From Microbacterium sp. MF43 (GTDB lineage: Bacteria > Actinomycetota > Actinomycetes > Actinomycetales > Microbacteriaceae): a stretch of 64,000 nt of DNA. Position 1 is the first letter of the stretch. Every line of letters begins with the position of its first letter. Below are positions 55,504 to 63,695 of the stretch, piece by piece. The notes under the pieces were generated by a model. That model had not been told where the DNA came from, ran no database searches, and saw nothing but the letters and a program-made list of their open reading frames with translations. The position numbers and the translations under genes were made by a program. The stretch lies in contig NZ_JABBDY010000001.1 of assembly GCF_012847295.1 (NCBI RefSeq), positions 806,001 through 870,000 on the forward strand, read 5' to 3'.

Positions 55504-55509
55504 TAGCGT
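55504..55509 (+). promoter_or_regulatory. -10 box of the FtsX-type ABC operon
   Basis: TAGCGT would start transcription near 55516 and give a leader of about 33 bases ending with GGGAGGAGA before ATG 55549. No strong -35 is seen, consistent with activation by the regulator bound upstream. Confidence 0.45.
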
Positions 55510-55548
55510 CGCCTCGACGGCCGGCACCTCGCCGCCGGGAGGAGACCC

Positions 55549-57009
55549 ATGTACGGAACGTATCTGCGGCGGGAGCTGGCCGGCCGCAAGAAGCAGACGA
55601 TCATCGTCGCGTCCGGGCTCGCGATCGCGATCGCCCTGGTGATGGTCGTGAACGCGCTCGCCGCCGGCGTGCGCGACGCGCAGGCCGACGCACTCCAATC
55701 GGTCTACGGCGTCGGCACCGACCTCACCGTGACGGGCGCGATGGCCGAACCCGGACAGGCGCGCGGGCAGGCGTTCGAGTTCGGCGCCGGCGGCGGCGAG
55801 ACGGCGGAGGACGGCACCACCGAGCTCAGCCAGTCGCGCCTGGTCTCGGAGCCGATGCGATCGACGCTCGACGCCGAGGTGCTCGACACGGTGGCGTCGA
55901 CGGACGGCGTCGCCGAGGCATCCGCCGCCCTGAGCCTCACCAACATGACCTTCTCCGGCGAGCTGCCCGAACCGCCCGCCGACGGCGGGGACTCGGGCGC
56001 CGTCGAGCAGGCACCCGCGCGGGGCGGCGGGGGGTTCGGCGGCGGGTCGTTCGACGTCGATTCGTTCAGCGTGCTGGGGATCGATCCGGCCGCGTCGTCG
56101 GTGGGCCCGCTCTCGGCCGTGAGGCTCGGCGACGGTCGCGCGCTGGGCGCCGAGGACGAGGGGGAGCGTGTGGCCGTCCTCGACGAGACGTACGCTTCGA
56201 CGGCCGACCTCGCCGTGGGAGACGCCATCGACGTGGGAGGCGAGGAGTTCGAGGTCGTCGGCATCGTCGCCTCGACCTCGAGCGAGGCCGACACGGCGGC
56301 CGATGTCTACATCCCCCTCGGCGTGGCGCAGACGCTCTCGGCGGTCGGCGACGCGGTGTCGACGGTCTACGTGCGAGCAGACTCCTCCGACGCGATCGCG
56401 AGCGTGCAGGAGGGTCTCGAAGCGGCGCTCCCCGACGCGACGGTGAGCTCGCAGACCGACCTCGCTGCGAGCGTCTCCGGCTCCCTCTCGAGCGCCTCGG
56501 TGCTCATCACCGGCCTGGGCACGTGGCTGTCGCTCATCGTCCTGGCCGTCGCGCTCGCGCTGGCCGTGCTGTTCACGATCTCGGGCGTCTCACGCCGGAC
56601 GCGGGAGTTCGGCACGCTCAAGGCGATCGGATGGTCCAACGGCCGCGTCGTCGGCCAGGTCGCGGGGGAGTCGGTCGTGCAGGGACTCATCGGCGGGGCC
56701 GCCGGCCTCGCGCTGGGCTTCGGCGCCATCGCGGTGATCAATCTCGTCTCGCCGACGATCTCCACGGCGCCATCCGTCGGCCCGGTCGCCGACGGCGGCC
56801 CGAGCGGCGACACCATGGTGCGTCCGCTCGGCGGTCCCGGCGCCCTCGCGCAGCAGACGGCGGAGATCGCGCTCCAGGCGCCGGTCACGCTGTGGGTCGT
56901 GCTCGTCGCCCTCGGACTCGCCCTGCTCGGAGGCCTCGTCGCCGGCGCCTGCGGCGGCTGGAGGGCCGCACGCCTGAGCCCCGCCGAAGCGCTGCGATCG
57001 GTGGGGTGA
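55549..57009 (+). CDS. FtsX/MacB-type ABC transporter permease
   Basis: This 486-residue permease has one helix near the N-terminus (about 20-42), a large extracellular domain (about 45-315) with a Gly-rich acidic stretch, then three helices (about 325, 380 and 445). The FtsX core reads RRTREFGTLKAIGWSNGRVVGQVAGESVVQGLIGG. This MacB-like architecture works in mechanotransmission, moving substrates or signals outside the membrane (peptides, lipoproteins, antimicrobials) rather than through a channel. A strong GGGAGGAG site precedes the ATG. The ATPase follows 68 bases later. Confidence 0.9.
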   Translation: MYGTYLRRELAGRKKQTIIVASGLAIAIALVMVVNALAAGVRDAQADALQSVYGVGTDLTVTGAMAEPGQARGQAFEFGAGGGETAEDGTTELSQSRLVSEPMRSTLDAEVLDTVASTDGVAEASAALSLTNMTFSGELPEPPADGGDSGAVEQAPARGGGGFGGGSFDVDSFSVLGIDPAASSVGPLSAVRLGDGRALGAEDEGERVAVLDETYASTADLAVGDAIDVGGEEFEVVGIVASTSSEADTAADVYIPLGVAQTLSAVGDAVSTVYVRADSSDAIASVQEGLEAALPDATVSSQTDLAASVSGSLSSASVLITGLGTWLSLIVLAVALALAVLFTISGVSRRTREFGTLKAIGWSNGRVVGQVAGESVVQGLIGGAAGLALGFGAIAVINLVSPTISTAPSVGPVADGGPSGDTMVRPLGGPGALAQQTAEIALQAPVTLWVVLVALGLALLGGLVAGACGGWRAARLSPAEALRSVG

Positions 57010-57077
57010 GCAATCCGATGCCCCCCGTCACCGGCGCCCCCGCACCCGTTCCCCCCACCCCGACAGGAGGTCGCACC

Positions 57078-57803
57078 ATGACCATGATCGACACCCAGAC
57101 GCACGAGGGGGCGGATGCCTCGCCCCCCGTGCTCTACCGACTCGCCGGCGTCACCCGCACCTACCGCCAGAAGGACCGTGTCGTGAAGGCGCTCGCGGGC
57201 GTCGACCTCGACATCGCGCAGGGCGACTTCGTCACGATCCAGGGACCGACCGGCGGCGGCAAGTCCACGCTGCTGCAGCTGCTCGGCGCCCTGGACCGGC
57301 CGACCGGCGGCTCGGTCCTGCTCGGGGACGTCGACCTCGCGACGGCGTCCCACGCCGAGCTCGGACGCGTGCGCGCGCGAGAGATCGGCTTCGTGTTCCA
57401 GGGATTCAACCTCATCCCGACGCTCACGGCGGCCGAGAACGTCGAGATGGCGCTGGAGCCCCTGAGTCTCACGAGAGCCGAGCGCGCGGAGAGGGTGGTC
57501 GAGGCGCTGGCGCATGTCGGGCTCGGCGACCGGGCCGACCACCTCCCTGGTGAGCTCTCGGGAGGTCAGCAGCAGCGCGTCGCGATCGCGCGCGCGATCG
57601 TGAAGCGGCCGCGCGTGCTCCTCGCCGACGAGCCGACCGGCAACCTGGACGAGTCGATGCGCGACGAGATCCTGGCGGTGCTCGAGGGGCTGTGCGCGGA
57701 CGGGCCGACGCTCATCGTCGTGACGCACGACACCGCCGTCGCACGGCGGGCCCGCAGGCGCCTGCGGCTCGAGCGCGGGACCGTGCGCGACATCACGCGC
57801 TGA
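57078..57803 (+). CDS. ABC transporter ATP-binding protein, MacB/LolD type
   Basis: This 241-residue ATPase partners the FtsX-type permease. It shows Walker A GPTGGGKST, Q-loop FQGFNLIPTLTAAENV, signature LPGELSGGQQQRVAIARA, Walker B VLLADEPTGNLD and the switch His in VVTHD. ATG 57078 is preceded by AGGAGG at ideal distance; the longer in-frame reading is shadow of the permease gene. The permease/ATPase pair with the divergent two-component system suggests an envelope-stress or antimicrobial-response module. Confidence 0.93.
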   Translation: MTMIDTQTHEGADASPPVLYRLAGVTRTYRQKDRVVKALAGVDLDIAQGDFVTIQGPTGGGKSTLLQLLGALDRPTGGSVLLGDVDLATASHAELGRVRAREIGFVFQGFNLIPTLTAAENVEMALEPLSLTRAERAERVVEALAHVGLGDRADHLPGELSGGQQQRVAIARAIVKRPRVLLADEPTGNLDESMRDEILAVLEGLCADGPTLIVVTHDTAVARRARRRLRLERGTVRDITR

Positions 57804-57814
57804 GGGCCGCCCGG

Positions 57815-58810
57815 TCAGCGCGCGCTTCGAGCGTGAGCCGCGATGCGATCGAACAGCGCATCGCGGCTCTCGTCGCCGCCCTGCAGCTCGGGGTGCGCGT
57901 CGTAGTGCGCGACGAGACGGCGCGCGCCCTCGTCGAAGGTGATCGTGGTGCGGAACTCCGGCACGAGCGCGGTGACCTTGGCGTTGTCGAAGAGCATCGA
58001 GTGCGCCTTGTCGCCGACCAGACCCGGGCCGAGGTCGGGTGCGAACGCGGCGATCGTCTCGGACGCCACGTGCACGAAGTCCGGCTCGTCCACCCCGGCA
58101 GCCGCGGCGAGCCAGCCGTAGATCTGATTCCAGGTCGGCGCGTGAGAGCCGGTGATCGTGAACGCGTCGCCGATCGCCTCCGGGTTCGCCAGCAGCCCCG
58201 CGAACGCCACGGCGAAGTCGTCGCTGTGCGTGATGGTCCACAGGCTGGTGCCGTCGCCATGGATGACGACCGGGCGGCCGGCGCGCATCCGGGTGATGTC
58301 GGTCCAGCCGCCGAGCGTCGGCATCAGCGCCTCGTCGTACGTGTGCGACGGGCGGATGATCGTCACGGGCAGTCCCCGCTCGCGGTGCGCGGCGACGAGC
58401 ACGTCCTCGCACGCGATCTTGTCGCGCGAGTACTGCCAGTACGGGTTGCGCAGCGGAGTGGACTCCGTCACCGGAAGCCGCCGAGGCGGCTTCTCGTAGG
58501 CCGAGGCGGAGCTGATGAACACGTACTGGCCGGTTCGGCCCTCGAACCGGTCGAGCGCCGCCTGCACGTGCGCGGGAGTGAACGAGAGGAAGTCGGCGAC
58601 GACGTCGAACTCCGCGTCGCCGACCGCGTCGCGCAGGGAGTCGGGATCGCGGACGTCGGCGACCAGCTCGCGCACGCCCTCGGGGAGGGGGCGCCGTGAC
58701 GATCCGCGGTTGAGGACAGTCACCTCGTCGCCCGCCCCGACGCTGCGGTGCACGCACGCTGCGCTGATGGTCCCGGTTCCGCCGATGAAGAGCACGCGCT
58801 TGGTCGTCAC
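57815..58810 (-). CDS. NAD-dependent epimerase/dehydratase family protein
   Basis: This 331-residue extended short-chain dehydrogenase opens with the dinucleotide motif GGTGTIS and contains ISSASAYEKPPR and the catalytic YSRDK-like YWQYSRDKIACE (Tyr-x3-Lys). The substrate is unknown; homologues are often labelled NAD-dependent epimerase or mRNA-binding-like dehydratase (CSP41-like). The GTG start at 58810 follows TAGGGT (58817-58822, minus strand) by six bases. It converges on the ABC ATPase gene (11-base gap). Confidence 0.86.
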   Translation of the reverse strand: MTTKRVLFIGGTGTISAACVHRSVGAGDEVTVLNRGSSRRPLPEGVRELVADVRDPDSLRDAVGDAEFDVVADFLSFTPAHVQAALDRFEGRTGQYVFISSASAYEKPPRRLPVTESTPLRNPYWQYSRDKIACEDVLVAAHRERGLPVTIIRPSHTYDEALMPTLGGWTDITRMRAGRPVVIHGDGTSLWTITHSDDFAVAFAGLLANPEAIGDAFTITGSHAPTWNQIYGWLAAAAGVDEPDFVHVASETIAAFAPDLGPGLVGDKAHSMLFDNAKVTALVPEFRTTITFDEGARRLVAHYDAHPELQGGDESRDALFDRIAAHARSAR

Positions 58811-58914
58811 TCCTCGACCCTAGCCGCGGCGAGCGGCTGACTGGCGGGAATCCGGCGCCTCGCGGCGGCGCGGCCCCTAGCGGGATGTCGGCGGCGACCG
58901 TTACCGTGGCGCGG

Positions 58915-60240
58915 GTGACTGACACCTCCCTCTCAGACCTCGCCCCCGGCGCCCTCGTGCGTCCGGGCGACGAAGGGTGGGACGCCGCGCGCGCGTTCCA
59001 CTCCGGCATCGGCGAGCCCACCGTGATCGTCCGCGCCGCGACCGTCGACGACGTGCGGGCAGCCCTCCGCTACGCGGCCTCGGAACGCCTCGACGTGATG
59101 GTCCGCGGCGGCGGTCACAGCGCGTGGGGCGCGATCCCCGGTGGCCTCACGCTCGATCTCGCCGCACTCGACGGTGTTCGCATCGACGGTGACGTGGTCC
59201 ACGTCGGCGGCGGGGCGACGTGGGGTGCGGTGGCGCGCACGCTCTCCGCACACGGCCTGGGGATCAGCTCCGGAGACACCGCGTCGGTCGGCGTCGGCGG
59301 ACTCACCCTCGGCGGCGGCATCGGGTGGATGGTGCGCGCGTGGGGCCTGGCCGCAGACCAGCTGGTGGGCGCCCAGCTCGTGACGGCGCGCGGCGAGGTG
59401 CTCGAGGCGAACGAGCAGTCGCACGCCGACCTGCTGTGGGCCCTGCGCGGGGGAGGCGGCAACTTCGGCGTCGTGACCCGCTTCGACTTCCGCGCGCACC
59501 CGCTAACCGCCGTCGTCTTCGCGACCCTCGGTGTCGAGGGAGACGCCCGCCCCGTGCTCCAGACCCTGCGCGACACGATGGCCGACGCACCGCGCGACCT
59601 GACGGTGACCTACATGGACATCCCCGCGATGGATCCGAACGCCCCGGCGGGGGCCACGATCACCGCGGCGTGGATCGGAGACGACGAGGACGCCGCGCGC
59701 GCCGCGCTGGCGCCGCTCCTCGCCCTCGAGGGCATCACCGAGACCGAGCTGGGTGTGCGCGCCTATCCCGACATCCTCATGGACATGCCCGCCGCCGATC
59801 CTGACCAGCCGATGCCCGGATTCCTGGGCGGCAACACGCTCCTGCGCGAACTCGGCGACGATGCGATCGACCGCCTCGTCGCTTTCCGCGAGGCCAACGC
59901 CGCGTCGGTCCTCTTCCTCCGCTCGCTCGGCGGGGCCTACGGCGATGTGCCGCAGGAGGCGACGGCGTTCCCCGGTCGCAGCGCCACCTGGTTCGCCATG
60001 GCGGGAGCCTTCGACGTCCCCGGCCTCGTGCACGACGGGAACCGGCCGCTCATCCAGGCGGAGTGGGACGCGATCGAGGCTCTCGGCGAAGGGCTCTACG
60101 GCAACTTCACCCCGTCGACGGATCCCGGCCTCGTGAGCCGCATGTACTCGGCCGACACCATGGCGCGGCTCGCGCAGATCAAGCGGCAGTACGACCCGCT
60201 CAACCTCTTCTGCCGCAATCACAACGTCGTCCCGGCCTGA
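58915..60240 (+). CDS. FAD-binding oxidoreductase, berberine-bridge-enzyme type
   Basis: This 441-residue flavoenzyme has a FAD_binding_4 (PCMH) domain with VRGGGHSAWG, where the His is the usual 8-alpha covalent FAD site, and TLGGGIGWMVRAWG. The second cysteinyl link of true BBE enzymes is not seen. The C-terminal BBE motif is YDPLNLFCRNHNV. It probably oxidises a sugar or alcohol; the substrate cannot be told. I chose GTG 58915 because TACCGT lies 7 bases upstream; an in-frame ATG at 58885 would add 10 residues and place the promoter inside the gene. Confidence 0.85.
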   Translation: MTDTSLSDLAPGALVRPGDEGWDAARAFHSGIGEPTVIVRAATVDDVRAALRYAASERLDVMVRGGGHSAWGAIPGGLTLDLAALDGVRIDGDVVHVGGGATWGAVARTLSAHGLGISSGDTASVGVGGLTLGGGIGWMVRAWGLAADQLVGAQLVTARGEVLEANEQSHADLLWALRGGGGNFGVVTRFDFRAHPLTAVVFATLGVEGDARPVLQTLRDTMADAPRDLTVTYMDIPAMDPNAPAGATITAAWIGDDEDAARAALAPLLALEGITETELGVRAYPDILMDMPAADPDQPMPGFLGGNTLLRELGDDAIDRLVAFREANAASVLFLRSLGGAYGDVPQEATAFPGRSATWFAMAGAFDVPGLVHDGNRPLIQAEWDAIEALGEGLYGNFTPSTDPGLVSRMYSADTMARLAQIKRQYDPLNLFCRNHNVVPA

Positions 60241-60250
60241 ACGCACGAGG

Positions 60251-60280
60251 AAGGCCCCCGCCCGGTAGGGCGAGGGCCTT
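60251..60280. terminator. Bidirectional terminator between the FAD oxidoreductase and gnd genes
   Basis: AAGGCCCCCGCCC and GGGCGAGGGCCTT pair over 13 positions with one mismatch and a 4-base loop, 10 bases past one stop codon and 17 past the other. Confidence 0.75.
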
Positions 60281-60297
60281 ACGGTGTCGCGACGCGC

Positions 60298-61887
60298 TCA
60301 GTGCGTGTCTTCGGCCTCGATCTCGGTGCGGTCGCCCGACCACAGCGTGTGGAAGGTGCCCGGCTTGTCGATCCGCTGGTAGGTGTGGGCACCGAAGAAG
60401 TCGCGCTGACCCTGCACGAGGGCCGCGGGCAGGCGCTCGGCGCGCAGACCGTCGTAGTAGGCCAGCGACGAAGCGAAAGCCGGGGCCGGGATGCCGGCGC
60501 CCGCCGCCGACTGCACGATGCGGCGCCACGCCGCCTGCGCGCGGCCGAGGGCCTCGACGAAGTACGGGGCCGTGAGCAGCACGGGAAGCTCCGGGGTCTC
60601 GGCGTAGGCGTCGGCGATGCGGTTGAGGAACTGTGCGCGGATGATGCAGCCGCCGCGCCAGATCTTCGACACGGCGCCGAGGTCGATCGACCAGTCGTAC
60701 TCCGCCGCGCCGGCGCGGATCTCGTCGAAGCCCTGCGAGTACGCGACGATCTTCGATGCGTACAGCGCGAGGCGCACGTCTTCGATGAAGGCGTCGGCGT
60801 CGTCGACCGAGAGGCCCTCGGCGGGACCGGGAAGATCGCGCGAGACGGCGCGCTGCTCGGGGTGGCTGGACAGCGAACGGGCGAAGACGGCCTCGGCGAT
60901 GCCCGACACCGGGACGCCCAGGTCGAGCGCGGTCTGCACGGTCCAGGCGCCGGTGCCCTTGGCCCCGGCCTGGTCCAGGACCACGTCGACGAGGGGCGCA
61001 CCGGTCTCGGCGTCGACCTGGCGGAGCACCTCGGCGGTGATCTCGATCAGGTACGACTCGAGCTCGCCGCGGTTCCACTCGGCGAACACCTCGGCGATCT
61101 CGGCGGGGGACTTGCCGGTGCCGCGACGGATCAGGTCGTAGGCCTCGGCGATCAGCTGCATGTCGGCATACTCGATGCCGTTGTGCACCATCTTGACGAA
61201 GTGGCCTGCGCCGTCGTGGCCGACGTGGGTGACGCACGGCTCGCCCTCGGCGATCGCCGCGATGGACTTCAGGATCGGTCCGAGGGTCACCCACGACTCG
61301 TCCGAGCCGCCCGGCATGATCGACGGGCCGTTGAGCGCGCCCTCCTCGCCGCCGGAGATGCCGGCGCCCACGAAGTTGATGCCCGTCTCGCGCACCGCCT
61401 TCTCCCGGCGGATCGTGTCGGTGAACAGCGCGTTGCCGCCGTCGACGATGATGTCACCCGGCTCGAAGACGTTCACGAGCGCGTCGATCACGGCATCCGT
61501 CCCGCGACCGGCCTTGACCATGATGATCGCGGTGCGGGGCTTCTGCAGCGACGCCGCGAACTCCTCGTACGAGAACGCCGGGACGAACTCGGCCTCGGGG
61601 TGCTCGGCCAGCAGCGTGTCGGTCTTCTCGTGGCTGCGGTTGTAGATCGCCACGGTGTTGCCCTCGCGGCTGGCGAGGTTGCGGGCGAGGTTCGAGCCCA
61701 TCACCGCCAGGCCCACCACCCCGATGTTCGCGCTGGGGGCGGCGACACGGTCGGGCCCGGTGGCCTCGGGCGCAGGGCGCGAGACGTCTTCGGGGCGGGG
61801 AGCCCCCTCGTGCTCGCGGGCAGAGCCCGGCTGGTCGTCGCGATCGGTCGAGATGTTCGTCTGCGCCGAGGGCTCGTTCGAAGACAC
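60298..61887 (-). CDS. gnd: 6-phosphogluconate dehydrogenase (decarboxylating)
   Basis: This 529-residue enzyme oxidises and decarboxylates 6-phosphogluconate to ribulose 5-phosphate with NADP, in the pentose phosphate pathway. It has GLAVMGSNLARNLA (NADP fold), IVDGGNALFTDT, GISGGEEGALNGPSIMPGG and the catalytic KMVHNGIEY. The NRSHEKT stretch after strand two favours NADP. GTG 61887 is chosen over GTG 61893 because AGGAG then sits five bases upstream. About 50 polar residues precede the Rossmann fold, absent from most homologues; a later start is possible but none has a better site. Confidence 0.93.
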   Translation of the reverse strand: MSSNEPSAQTNISTDRDDQPGSAREHEGAPRPEDVSRPAPEATGPDRVAAPSANIGVVGLAVMGSNLARNLASREGNTVAIYNRSHEKTDTLLAEHPEAEFVPAFSYEEFAASLQKPRTAIIMVKAGRGTDAVIDALVNVFEPGDIIVDGGNALFTDTIRREKAVRETGINFVGAGISGGEEGALNGPSIMPGGSDESWVTLGPILKSIAAIAEGEPCVTHVGHDGAGHFVKMVHNGIEYADMQLIAEAYDLIRRGTGKSPAEIAEVFAEWNRGELESYLIEITAEVLRQVDAETGAPLVDVVLDQAGAKGTGAWTVQTALDLGVPVSGIAEAVFARSLSSHPEQRAVSRDLPGPAEGLSVDDADAFIEDVRLALYASKIVAYSQGFDEIRAGAAEYDWSIDLGAVSKIWRGGCIIRAQFLNRIADAYAETPELPVLLTAPYFVEALGRAQAAWRRIVQSAAGAGIPAPAFASSLAYYDGLRAERLPAALVQGQRDFFGAHTYQRIDKPGTFHTLWSGDRTEIEAEDTH

Positions 61888-61922
61888 ACGCACTCCTGGG
61901 TGTTCGGGGAGGGGAGGGTTCC

Positions 61923-61928
61923 AGCCTA
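61923..61928 (-). promoter_or_regulatory. -10 box of gnd
   Basis: TAGGCT on the minus strand would start transcription near 61916, leaving a leader of about 29 bases that contains AGGAG. Confidence 0.45.
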
Positions 61929-61971
61929 GAGTCTGGCCTGCCCGTGTTACGCGCTGTTGGCGTGCGTCTCA

Positions 61972-61987
61972 CCGCCCGGGAGGGCGG
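61972..61987 (-). terminator. Small hairpin after the 40-residue membrane protein gene
   Basis: CCGCCC and GGGCGG flank a 4-base loop, 18 bases past the stop codon on the minus strand. Confidence 0.4.
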
Positions 61988-62005
61988 GATGTGAGGCGGG
62001 AGTGC

Positions 62006-62128
62006 TCAGTCCTTGCGGTAGGAAGCGCGGCCCATCGACCAGAAGGCGGCGACGGTGAGCACTGCGCCGACGGCGGCCATGGCGCCGATCAGCCACAGCA
62101 GGGCGTGGGACAGAAAGCCGTAATCCAT
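62006..62128 (-). CDS. 40-residue single-helix membrane protein
   Basis: This tiny ORF has a good GGAGG site 6 bases before ATG 62128. It has one hydrophobic helix (about 8-34, ALLWLIGAMAAVGAVLTVAAF) and a positively charged end (RASYRKD), so an N-out, C-in orientation is likely. I do not recognise a named family; short membrane proteins of this kind sit near this locus in related bacteria as far as I recall. The promoter TACGAT (62164-62169, minus strand) supports real expression. Confidence 0.65.
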   Translation of the reverse strand: MDYGFLSHALLWLIGAMAAVGAVLTVAAFWSMGRASYRKD

Positions 62129-62163
62129 CGAGGTCCTCCGTGGGTCGACCGGGTGCGTTCTTC

Positions 62164-62184
62164 ATCGTACCGGGCTGGTAGACT
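62164..62184. promoter_or_regulatory. Divergent promoters for the small membrane protein and rplY
   Basis: TACGAT on the minus strand (62164-62169) and TAGACT on the plus strand (62179-62184) face apart. The plus transcript would start near 62191 and carry a 188-base leader before rplY with no ORF that I believe. Confidence 0.5.
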
Positions 62185-62378
62185 CGACCCCGAACTTCGG
62201 CGAGGGATGCCTCGCGCGCGCCGGCTCGGCGGGCTGCGGCATCCGTGATCGACGCGGTGGAGCAGGCCCATGGCTTTCCTCACGCGTGTGCGTTCGAGTC
62301 GAGAAAACCCCACATACCTGGGCCCGCCACCCGCGCGGACCCGCGATCAGAACGGGCTCACGCCCGCGAGGAGCAATC

Positions 62379-63029
62379 ATGGTCACCGAGACCGACACCA
62401 AGGTCCACGCCGAGCTTCGCGAGAACTTCGGCAAGGGCTTCGCCCGCCGCCTGCGCGCCGCCGGCAAGATCCCCGCCGTCATCTACGGCCACGGCACCGA
62501 CCCGGTGCACGTCGCCCTTCCCGGCCACCAGGTCGCGCTGCTCGTCCGCCGCGCCAACGTCGTGCTCGAGCTCGACGTCAACGGCAAGCACGAGCTCACG
62601 CTCGTCAAGGACGTCCAGAAGGACCCGGTGCACCAGATCATCGAGCACATCGATCTCCTCGTCGTGAAGAAGGGCGAGAAGGTCCAGGTCGACGTTCCCG
62701 TCGTCGTCCTCGGTGAGCCCGCCGCCGGCACGATCGCGAACCTCGACGCCGTGTCGATCGCGCTCGAGGTCGAGGCCACCCACATCCCGCAGAACGTCGA
62801 GGTCGATGTCGAGGGTCTCGAGGACGGCACGCACATCACCGCGGGCGACCTGAAGCTCCCCAAGGGTGCCGTGCTCGCCGCCGATCCGGAGGTGCTCGTC
62901 GTGGCCATCTCGGTCCCCGCCGCGACCCTCGCGGCCGAAGAGGAGATCGCCGAGGCGGACGCCGAAGTCGCCGCCGAGCAGGCCGAGGCGTCGGAAGAGG
63001 CCAAGGAGTCGGAGACCGAGTCCGAGTAA
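62379..63029 (+). CDS. rplY: 50S ribosomal protein L25/general stress protein Ctc
   Basis: This 216-residue long-type L25 (Ctc/TL5) binds 5S rRNA in the large subunit. The N-terminal L25 domain (about 5-95: RENFGKGFARRLRAAGKIPAVIYGHG) is followed by the TL5 C-terminal beta domain (about 96-185) and an acidic Glu/Ala tail. The ATG at 62379 has GAGGAG upstream; the in-frame start at 62286 lacks family similarity. It is followed by pth, the order found in most actinobacteria. Confidence 0.95.
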   Translation: MVTETDTKVHAELRENFGKGFARRLRAAGKIPAVIYGHGTDPVHVALPGHQVALLVRRANVVLELDVNGKHELTLVKDVQKDPVHQIIEHIDLLVVKKGEKVQVDVPVVVLGEPAAGTIANLDAVSIALEVEATHIPQNVEVDVEGLEDGTHITAGDLKLPKGAVLAADPEVLVVAISVPAATLAAEEEIAEADAEVAAEQAEASEEAKESETESE

Positions 63030-63049
63030 CGACTCTTCGCAGCATCCGT

Positions 63050-63085
63050 CGAAGCCCGTCCCCGATACTTGTGGGACGGGCTTCG
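63050..63085 (+). terminator. Hairpin between rplY and pth
   Basis: CGAAGCCCGTCCC and GGGACGGGCTTCG form a perfect 13-bp stem with a 10-base loop, ending 21 bases before the pth ATG. It has no T-run, so it may be a partial terminator or an mRNA stabiliser. Confidence 0.7.
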
Positions 63086-63106
63086 TCGTCGGAAGGAGCA
63101 GACCTC

Positions 63107-63691
63107 ATGTCGGACGCGTGGCTGATCGTGGGCCTCGGGAACCCAGGGCCGCGATACGAGCTGACCCGGCACAACGTCGGGCAGCTCGTCGTCGACGAAC
63201 TCGCCGCGCGACGCAGGGAGTCGTTCAAGGCGCACAAGGCGAACGCGCGCGTCGCCGAGACGTGGCTGCGCCCCGGCGGCCCGAAGCTCGTCCTCGCGAA
63301 GCCCAACACGTTCATGAACGTCTCGGGCGGACCCGTCGCAGGGCTCGCGAAGTTCTACGGCATCGAGCCGGAGCACGTCGTCGTCATCCACGACGAACTC
63401 GACATCCCGTTCGACACGATCAAGCTCAAGACGGGCGGAGGACACGGCGGGCACAACGGCGTGCGCGACGTCGCCAAGGCGCTCGGGTCGGGTGAGTTCG
63501 CTCGCGTGCGCGTCGGGATCGGCCGTCCCCCGGGTCGGCAGGACCCCGCGGACTGGGTGCTCGACCCGTTCGGCAGGGCCGAGCGCGACAATCTGCCGAT
63601 CCTGCTCGGCGACGCCGCCGACGCCGTCGAGCAGCTCGTGGGCGAGGGCCTCCTCGCGGCGCAGCAGAAGCACCACGCTCCGCGCGCCTAG
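63107..63691 (+). CDS. pth: Peptidyl-tRNA hydrolase
   Basis: This 194-residue enzyme frees tRNA from stalled peptidyl-tRNA. It carries VGLGNPGPRYELTRHNVG with the catalytic His in RHNVG, KPNTFMNVSG, HDELDIPF (Asp) and KTGGGHGGHNGVRDV. ATG 63107 has GGAAGGAG upstream. It is co-oriented with rplY. Confidence 0.96.
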   Translation: MSDAWLIVGLGNPGPRYELTRHNVGQLVVDELAARRRESFKAHKANARVAETWLRPGGPKLVLAKPNTFMNVSGGPVAGLAKFYGIEPEHVVVIHDELDIPFDTIKLKTGGGHGGHNGVRDVAKALGSGEFARVRVGIGRPPGRQDPADWVLDPFGRAERDNLPILLGDAADAVEQLVGEGLLAAQQKHHAPRA

Positions 63692-63695
63692 GGGT

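Noticed and set aside
53122-55698. An 858-residue fused regulator-kinase
   Set aside because: The part before 54657 is the response regulator gene read in the wrong frame; the two genes overlap by GTGA.
49578-62128. A single mobile genomic island after prs
   Set aside because: No integrase, transposase, attachment repeats or tRNA junction are seen, and gene style matches the rest of the window.
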